A stretch of DNA of 35,233 bases, taken from positions 1 to 35,233 of the forward strand of contig JAGXGN010000175.1 in NCBI GenBank assembly GCA_024636705.1, in the 5' to 3' direction. The stretch is from Halomonas sp. (GTDB lineage: Bacteria; Pseudomonadota; Gammaproteobacteria; Pseudomonadales; Halomonadaceae). Below the pieces are notes generated by a model. It was not told the DNA's origin. It saw only the letters and a list, made by a program, of their open reading frames with translations, and ran no database searches. Numbering within the stretch: position 1 is the first letter of the stretch; every line of letters starts with the position of its first letter. A program made the position numbers and the translations under genes. This document shows, one piece after another, positions 31,001-35,233 of the stretch.

Positions 31001-31056
31001 ATTGATCAATTTTTGACCTATTTTAACTCATTGTTTTAAAAGAATTAAATGGAAAA
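31001..31056. other. AT-rich segment beside the DnaA boxes
   Basis: 45 of 56 bases are A or T in otherwise GC-rich DNA. It contains three loosely similar 13-base blocks in series beginning GATCAATTTTTGA (31004), GACCTATTTTAAC (31015) and CATTGTTTTAAAA (31029). The right edge merges with the T-run of the tRNA terminator. It could be a duplex-unwinding element or simply the trailer of the tRNA unit. From 31077 to 31240 I see nothing further. Confidence 0.6.
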
Positions 31057-31076
31057 CCCCGCAACAATGCGGGGTT
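31053..31076 (-). terminator. Intrinsic terminator of the tRNA-Ala/tRNA-Glu unit
   Basis: On the minus strand AACCCCGCA-TTGT-TGCGGGGTT forms a 9-bp stem and tetraloop followed by TTCCATTTAATTCTTTT. It is about 165 bases past tRNA-Glu. Confidence 0.8.
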
Positions 31077-31240
31077 ACGGCCAGGCAATGACAGGCGTCC
31101 TATCGCGAATTAAGTAAAGTGGACAAGTCAAGGGCGATATCGATGAATCAGGCACGCAAATACCGCCGACGAGAAAGGCGTCAGGGCGCAGACAGACAAG
31201 GAAAAGAACATGAAGGGGGAAAAGCCGAGGCCATCGGGGA

Positions 31241-31316
31241 TGGCGTCCCATAGGGGGTTCGAACCCCTGTTACCGCCGTGAAAGGGCGGTGTCCTGGACC
31301 ACTAGACGAATGGGAC
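31241..31316 (-). tRNA. tRNA-Glu (anticodon TTC)
   Basis: A 76-base cloverleaf on the minus strand. The acceptor GTCCCAT pairs with ATGGGAC, the anticodon loop CTTTCAC gives TTC, and the T loop is GGTTCGAACC. The discriminator is G and the 3' CCA is encoded. It is the second gene of the unit, 22 bases after tRNA-Ala. Confidence 0.96.
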
Positions 31317-31338
31317 GTAAACAGCCGTCGAGATGAGA

Positions 31339-31414
31339 TGGTGGAGCCTAGCGGGATCGAACCGCTGACCTCGACACTGCCAGTGTCGCGCTCTCCCAGC
31401 TGAGCTAAGGCCCC
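31339..31414 (-). tRNA. tRNA-Ala (anticodon GGC)
   Basis: A 76-base cloverleaf on the minus strand. The acceptor GGGGCCT pairs with AGGCTCC, including the G3:U70 pair that marks alanine tRNA. The anticodon loop CTGGCAG gives GGC, the T loop is GGTTCGATCC, and CCA is encoded. A tRNA-Ala/tRNA-Glu pair next to gltX also occurs in Pseudomonas. Confidence 0.96.
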
Positions 31415-31450
31415 GTCTCGCTACGCGACTCCTGTCGCGACGACGAGCGT

Positions 31451-31479
31451 AGGCTACTGATTATCCACGCCTTCGTCAA
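31451..31479 (-). promoter_or_regulatory. Predicted promoter of the tRNA unit
   Basis: Minus-strand TTGACG, a 17-base spacer and TAGCCT, followed by a GC-rich discriminator. It sits 37 bases before tRNA-Ala. The spacer contains a DnaA-box-like TTATCCACG (31461-31469, plus strand), one base off consensus. Confidence 0.6.
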
Positions 31480-31486
31480 CCATTTT

Positions 31487-32980
31487 TTACACGCCCGGCG
31501 CTTCAAGCTCCCTGAATTCCTTCTCGAACCGCTTGGCCTGCTTCTTGGAAACGCCGCCAAGCACATCGATGGCATGGCGCAGGCGGGCACGGGTCATGTC
31601 GGAACCCAGGATCGCCATGGCATCCATCACCGAAGTACTGGTACTGGAGCCGGTAATGGCAATGAATACCGGGGCCAGGAAGGCCTTCATCTTCAGGTCG
31701 AAATGGCCGGCCAGGGATTTCACTTCAACCAGCAGGGCCTCCTTGTGCCAGGCCGCCAGGGTCTCCAGACGCCATACCAGGAACTGCAACAGCTTGAGCA
31801 GTTCTTCGCGGGCGAGCCTGATGTCATCGAAACTCCCCCCATCGATGGCGGGCAGGCCGGAAAAGAAGTGGCCGGCCAGCGGCGCCACGTCGGACAGGGT
31901 TTCCACTCGCGGGCGTACCTGGGGCAGGATCTCGCTGACATAGGCCTCGTTGAAGGCCCAGTCCATCAGCGCCTTCAGGAAAGCCTTGTCGTCGAGTTCC
32001 TCGCGAATGTAGACACCGTTGAGCCAGGTCAGCTTCTCGAGGTCGAACACCGGCCCCCCCAGCGAGACCCGCTGGATATCGAAGTGGGTCATCATCTCGT
32101 CGAGGCTGAATTTCTCCCGCTCGTCGGGCATGGACCAGCCCATGCGTCCCAGGTAGTTGGTCACGGCCTGGGGCAGGAAACCCATGCGCCGATAGTAATT
32201 GATCGAGGTCGGATTCTTGCGCTTGGAGAGCTTCGACTTGTCCGGATTGCGCAGCAGCGGCATGTGGCAGAGGACAGGCATCTTCCAGCCGAAATACTCA
32301 TAGAGCAGCTGGTGCTTGGGCGCGGAATTGATCCACTCCTCGCCGCGCAGCACATGGGTGATCCCCATCAGGTGATCATCCACCACATTGGCCAGGTGAT
32401 AGGTGGGCATGCCGTCGGACTTGAGCAGGATCTGGGCATCCACCTGGGCCCAGTCCACCTCGATGGGCCCCCTCAGCATGTCATCCATGACACAGGACCC
32501 ATCCACCGGCACCTGCATGCGCACCACATAGGGCCATCCTTCCCCCTCACGACGCTTCACCTCATCAGGCGCCAGGGCCAGATCAGCGGGCTTGAGGGCC
32601 AGGTGCATGCCGGCGGCCTTGCGTGATTCCCGCAGTTCATCCAGTTCTTCCGCCGTTCGATAGCACTTGAAGGCATGACCCGAGGCGATCAACTGCCGGG
32701 CGTATTCGGCGTAGAGTGTCCCTCGTTCGCTCTGACGATAGGGGCCATGGGGGCCGCCGACGTCTGGGCCCTCGTCCCATTCCAGCCCCAGCCAACGCAG
32801 GGAGTCGAGGATCATCTGCTCGGACTCCGCCGTGGAACGGGCGCGATCGGTATCCTCGATGCGCAGGATGAACTGGCCGCCATGCTGGCGAGCGAAGCAC
32901 AGATTGAACAGGGCAATATAGGCGGTACCCACATGGGGGTCGCCGGTGGGTGACGGCGCGATACGCGTGCGTACAGTCAT
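31487..32980 (-). CDS. gltX: Glutamate--tRNA ligase
   Basis: A 497-residue class I synthetase that charges tRNA-Glu. The ATP-binding motifs are [20 protein letters not shown] (HIGH region) and [12 protein letters not shown] (KMSKS region). [31 protein letters not shown] and [15 protein letters not shown] closely resemble Pseudomonas GltX. The segment after FKCYRT lacks the CxC...YDGxC zinc cysteines of E. coli and Pseudomonas GluRS: only one Cys is left. The start is ATG 32980. It lies upstream of, and on the same strand as, the tRNA-Ala/tRNA-Glu genes, whose own promoter overlaps the spacer. Confidence 0.96.
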   Translation of the reverse strand: MTVRTRIAPSPTGDPHVGTAYIALFNLCFARQHGGQFILRIEDTDRARSTAESEQMILDSLRWLGLEWDEGPDVGGPHGPYRQSERGTLYAEYARQLIASGHAFKCYRTAEELDELRESRKAAGMHLALKPADLALAPDEVKRREGEGWPYVVRMQVPVDGSCVMDDMLRGPIEVDWAQVDAQILLKSDGMPTYHLANVVDDHLMGITHVLRGEEWINSAPKHQLLYEYFGWKMPVLCHMPLLRNPDKSKLSKRKNPTSINYYRRMGFLPQAVTNYLGRMGWSMPDEREKFSLDEMMTHFDIQRVSLGGPVFDLEKLTWLNGVYIREELDDKAFLKALMDWAFNEAYVSEILPQVRPRVETLSDVAPLAGHFFSGLPAIDGGSFDDIRLAREELLKLLQFLVWRLETLAAWHKEALLVEVKSLAGHFDLKMKAFLAPVFIAITGSSTSTSVMDAMAILGSDMTRARLRHAIDVLGGVSKKQAKRFEKEFRELEAPGV

Positions 32981-33033
32981 GTCGTCCTGGGTCCTGTCGT
33001 TGAGAATGACCCCCGAACCGGGGTGATGGCCGC

Positions 33034-33039
33034 ATTATA
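33034..33039 (-). promoter_or_regulatory. Predicted -10 box of the gltX promoter
   Basis: A consensus TATAAT on the minus strand, 54 bases before the gltX ATG. No good -35 box is seen 16-18 bases upstream. A small hairpin (ACCCC...GGGGT, about 33008-33023) lies in the leader. Confidence 0.5.
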
Positions 33040-33113
33040 CGCACCTGGAGGTCACCGGGCAGCCGCGGGACGGAATCATTGACGGGTGACAGTGGCGAAC
33101 ATGGAACGCGGCA

Positions 33114-33126
33114 TTGCATACTGCAA
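33114..33126. promoter_or_regulatory. Short palindrome, possible operator of the XRE regulator
   Basis: TTGCA-TAC-TGCAA is a perfect inverted repeat 50 bases before the predicted start of the XRE gene. The size and place fit an autoregulatory operator, but no binding evidence exists. Confidence 0.4.
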
Positions 33127-33176
33127 ACAGATGACAGATGATCATGGCCTTCAACAAAAGTGGACAGGAAAAAGTG

Positions 33177-33764
33177 ATGGATTCGTTAGGCCCTCGTATC
33201 AAGACACTCAGGCTAGCGGCCAATCTCAACAAGGCGGCCCTGGCTCGCAGGGTCGGTGTCTCAGACGTCACCATCTCCTATTGGGAGTCCGGTGCCATCA
33301 AGCAGATCGGTCACGAGCGCCTGGTCGCGCTGGCTCAGGCGCTGAACTGCCCGCTGTCGCGGCTGCTCGAGGATGAGGGATCACACGCCTCGCCCCTCTA
33401 CCTGCGCAGCCAACCGCCGCTCCCCTGGGAGGACGGCAAGCAGCGGGTCATCGAGCTGCCGATCGAGATGGTCCCCGGCCAGAACTGGGACGGCGCCTGC
33501 CATCTGGTGACCCCGGCCCCCGGCGAGCAATTCGACTTCCTCGCCGAAGGAGACCTGGTCGCTATCGCGCCCAGCGACATCTTCCGCCAGCCCGGGCTCT
33601 ACCTCATCGAGGATGATGGCGTCCTGTCCGTCCGCCGGGTCACCCAGGGCGCCACCGAGGAGTTGGTCTTCCAGCGCCAGGGCAGTGAGGAGCTCATGCC
33701 CTACACGCCCGCTTGCCGGCTGATCGGCAAGCTGGTGGGCCACTGGCGCGGCCAGCAGCTCTGA
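33177..33764 (+). CDS. XRE-family transcriptional regulator with S24/LexA-like C-terminal region
   Basis: A 195-residue regulator. Residues 5-60 are a helix-turn-helix of the XRE type (GPRIKTLRLAANLNKAALAR, then VSDVTISYWESG and LVALAQALNC). The C-terminal part (FDFLAEGDLVAIAPS, GLYLIEDDGVLSVRRVT, LIGKLVGHWRG) follows the order of LexA/phage-repressor S24 domains but has no GDSM serine motif, so self-cleavage is unlikely. The start is ATG 33177 with AGGAAA seven bases upstream; in-frame ATGs at 33138 and 33144 have poorer sites. It is convergent with a lipoprotein gene, 4 bases between stops, and divergent from gltX. Its target is unknown. Confidence 0.85.
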   Translation: MDSLGPRIKTLRLAANLNKAALARRVGVSDVTISYWESGAIKQIGHERLVALAQALNCPLSRLLEDEGSHASPLYLRSQPPLPWEDGKQRVIELPIEMVPGQNWDGACHLVTPAPGEQFDFLAEGDLVAIAPSDIFRQPGLYLIEDDGVLSVRRVTQGATEELVFQRQGSEELMPYTPACRLIGKLVGHWRGQQL

Positions 33765-33768
33765 GGCG

Positions 33769-34353
33769 CTATTCCACTTTCGTCACCTCGACATGATCGA
33801 GGGTTCGGCGTGTCTCGCTGCCCACCAGGAAACGCTGGCTGTAGCTGGCCACCTGCCCCAGGCCATGGCGCGACTGCTCTACCAGGGGCCCCTGGAGATG
33901 CTGGTTCTCCTTGCCCAGCCTGTCACGCACCGAGTCAGGCTGGACACTTCCCTCCTGCACATCGACCGTGACGAGATAGCCGCCATCGGGCAGCCCGCTG
34001 GTGGGGCCGAAGGGGCCGGCCACGAAGCCGCCCTGGGCCACCGACACGCGCTCCCGCCAGCGCACCCCGCTGAGGTCTCGCTCCACCAGCACCTGCAGAC
34101 GCGTGTCATCGGGCAGGTTGGTCTCGCCTTCCACCGTCAGGCGACGGTCCTGGCCCAGCCGCGACGCGACATCGATCATCAGCACCTCGTCGAAGGGCGG
34201 CACATCGGGCGCCGCCTCCGTCGAAGGCTCGGGCGACTCATCGGCCATCTCGGCCACCGGAGTCGGGTCGCCGGTCGGCTCCTCGCTGCCGCCGCAGCCC
34301 ACCACCCATATCGCCACGACTACCGTGCAGCACCATCGACGCCACGCCTTCAT
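33769..34353 (-). CDS. Hypothetical lipoprotein
   Basis: A 194-residue protein I cannot place in a family. It starts with basic residues (KAWRR), a hydrophobic run and lipobox VVGC with the lipid Cys at position 20, followed by GGSEEP. Residues 24-55 are rich in Pro, Glu, Asp, Ser and Thr and look like a flexible tether. The rest (about 56-190) appears beta-rich (LTVEGETNLPDDTRLQVLVE, GGYLVTVDVQEG, SQRFLVGSETRRTLDHVEVT). The start ATG 34353 has AGGGGA upstream. It probably sits on the periplasmic side of a membrane. Confidence 0.8.
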   Translation of the reverse strand: MKAWRRWCCTVVVAIWVVGCGGSEEPTGDPTPVAEMADESPEPSTEAAPDVPPFDEVLMIDVASRLGQDRRLTVEGETNLPDDTRLQVLVERDLSGVRWRERVSVAQGGFVAGPFGPTSGLPDGGYLVTVDVQEGSVQPDSVRDRLGKENQHLQGPLVEQSRHGLGQVASYSQRFLVGSETRRTLDHVEVTKVE

Positions 34354-34375
34354 GCATGTCCCCTACCCGATTGAT

Positions 34376-34630
34376 TGACCTCAAGACTACCACCGCGCCG
34401 AGAGTGATCGAGACAACTAGGCGTTCTGTCACTCACCTCTGTGGGCTTCTCGTCCATGCAGTCGTCTCTCCCCAAGAGTGGTTGGTGATAGGCGGGCAAG
34501 CCGGCTCCCTCGCAGTATGCGCGCCACACCCGCCACTCGACAACGACGCACCGATCAGGCATCGTGGCTGATTCAGTGGCCTGCAGGGCTGGGGCCAATG
34601 GCGTATGCCTGGCGCCATCCGGACTGGACA
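34376..34630. other. Intergenic region without a recognised gene
   Basis: Between the lipoprotein start and the cold-shock promoter. Several short open frames exist, but none has good codon bias, a ribosome site or a recognisable product. I see no repeat or strong hairpin. Confidence 0.5.
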
Positions 34631-34659
34631 TTGACCTCGACCGGTATCAATGGCATAGT
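34631..34659 (+). promoter_or_regulatory. Predicted promoter of the cold-shock gene
   Basis: TTGACC, a 17-base spacer and CATAGT lie about 147 bases before the ATG. Transcription from here would give a leader of about 140 bases. Confidence 0.5.
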
Positions 34660-34805
34660 ACTCGCAGTTGGTTAGCAAGACGCATATTGTACGCAGTAGT
34701 CGAATCCTTTCGGTTGTCTGGTCATATCCCTTGTTTTTCCCACTACGACTCGGGGCATCACCCGGCAATTATTGTTAAAGCGCAAAGCGCGAAAGGAGAC
34801 AGTTC

Positions 34806-35009
34806 ATGTCTACTGGCACAGTCAAGTGGTTCAATGACGCAAAAGGTTTTGGTTTCATCACGCCCACCGATGGCGGCGATGATCTCTTTGCCCACTTCTC
34901 CGAAATCAAGGCCGATGGCTTCAAGTCCCTCCAGGACGGTCAGCAGGTCTCTTTCGATGTGGTTCAGGGCAAGAAAGGCCTTCAGGCCTCTAACATCGAA
35001 GTCGTCTGA
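34806..35009 (+). CDS. Cold-shock protein, CspA family
   Basis: A 67-residue single cold-shock domain, a beta-barrel that binds single-stranded RNA and DNA. It has [16 protein letters not shown], which includes RNP1 KGFGFI, then DLFAHFSEI with RNP2-like residues, and [18 protein letters not shown]. The length equals typical CspA/CspE/CspD-like proteins; which paralogue it is cannot be told. The ribosome site is AAAGGAGA, eight bases before ATG. A leader of about 140 bases without a gene precedes it and a textbook terminator follows, so it is a single-gene unit. Confidence 0.95.
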   Translation: MSTGTVKWFNDAKGFGFITPTDGGDDLFAHFSEIKADGFKSLQDGQQVSFDVVQGKKGLQASNIEVV

Positions 35010-35051
35010 TCATCGATTAGTCTGATTTCGCGAGCCGTGAGGCTCAGATCA

Positions 35052-35082
35052 CCAAGGCCCGCTGATGCGGGCCTTGGTTTTT
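35052..35082 (+). terminator. Intrinsic terminator after the cold-shock gene
   Basis: CCAAGGCCCGC-TGAT-GCGGGCCTTGG, a perfect 11-bp stem with tetraloop, followed directly by TTTTT. It starts 43 bases after the stop. Confidence 0.95.
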
Positions 35083-35164
35083 GTGCGCGTCGGTATTTCC
35101 CGATGCGCCTTATGAACTGCCGACACGACTGGTAGAATGTGTTCCTCTTCCGAACTCCACCGTG

Positions 35165-35233
35165 ATGCCGATGCACCAGCTAGACCGAACCTTCTCAGTG
35201 GCGCCGATGATGGACTGGACGACCCGCGACTAC
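35165..35233 (+). CDS. dusA: tRNA-dihydrouridine synthase DusA, N-terminal start only
   Basis: The last 69 bases encode 23 residues ending in FSVAPMMDWTTRDY. This matches the FMN-binding start of DusA (E. coli has FSVAPMLDWTDRH), which reduces U20/U20a in the tRNA D loop. The rest of the gene lies beyond the window. ATG 35165 or ATG 35171 could be the start; no strong ribosome site is visible. Confidence 0.85.
   Translation, partial: MPMHQLDRTFSVAPMMDWTTRDY

Noticed and set aside
30918-31056. Main chromosomal origin oriC
   Set aside because: Only two or three DnaA boxes and no dnaA, dnaN, mnmG or parAB genes nearby; kept as a DnaA-binding locus only.
34350-34631. 93-residue minus-strand frame upstream of the lipoprotein
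   Set aside because: No third-position G/C bias, no ribosome site and no recognisable product.

Overview
The window is a stretch of ordinary core chromosome from a high-GC gammaproteobacterium. The gltA / sdhCDAB-sucAB-lpd-sucCD layout, a Pseudomonas-type GltX next to tRNA-Ala and tRNA-Glu genes, an E. coli-like RNase II and the ycjX-ycjF pair all fit an Oceanospirillales/Halomonadaceae (Halomonas-like) organism. That placement is inference from protein resemblance; no 16S gene is present. I see no insertion sequence, prophage, CRISPR array, defence island or secondary-metabolite cluster.

Layout. (1) 1-4196: the 5' two thirds of a TVP38-flavoprotein fusion (minus), an exported MsrA (plus), an MFS transporter (minus) and an NlpC/P60 lipoprotein (minus). 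(2) 4417-6882: an 821-residue protein with three DUF1266-like units. (3) 7094-8934: a GABA catabolic pair in which gabD has lost about two thirds of its coding sequence and gabT is intact. (4) 9070-10598: a hypothetical protein, a YeaQ/GlsB-type membrane protein and a DUF924 protein. (5) 10714-13377: a small membrane protein, ycjX and ycjF in one operon. (6) 13374-16291: a HAD phosphatase and rnb. (7) 16442-28040: the TCA-cycle cluster sdhCDAB-sucAB-lpd-sucCD on the minus strand, divergent from gltA (28478-29764, plus). (8) 29861-30751: a beta-hydroxyacid dehydrogenase. (9) 30752-31486: a noncoding block with two consensus DnaA boxes, an 80% A+T stretch and the tRNA-Ala/tRNA-Glu unit. (10) 31487-35233: gltX, an XRE regulator, a lipoprotein, a cold-shock gene with a long leader, and the start of dusA.

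The central theme is the TCA cycle. Citrate synthase is transcribed away from nine minus-strand genes encoding succinate dehydrogenase, the complete 2-oxoglutarate dehydrogenase complex (E1, E2, E3) and succinyl-CoA synthetase, so the route from 2-oxoglutarate to fumarate sits in one block. The two transcription units share a 437-bp regulatory region with one recognisable sigma-70 promoter for each direction. GabT feeds succinate semialdehyde towards the same cycle, but its usual partner GabD is broken here.

The observations most worth a second look are the gabD deletion, the two-lipoyl-domain SucB, the DnaA-box/AT-rich block beside the tRNA genes, the triple DUF1266 protein, the GltX that lacks the usual zinc cysteines, and the structured leaders of the sdh and cold-shock transcripts. 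None of these clearly amounts to a new system.
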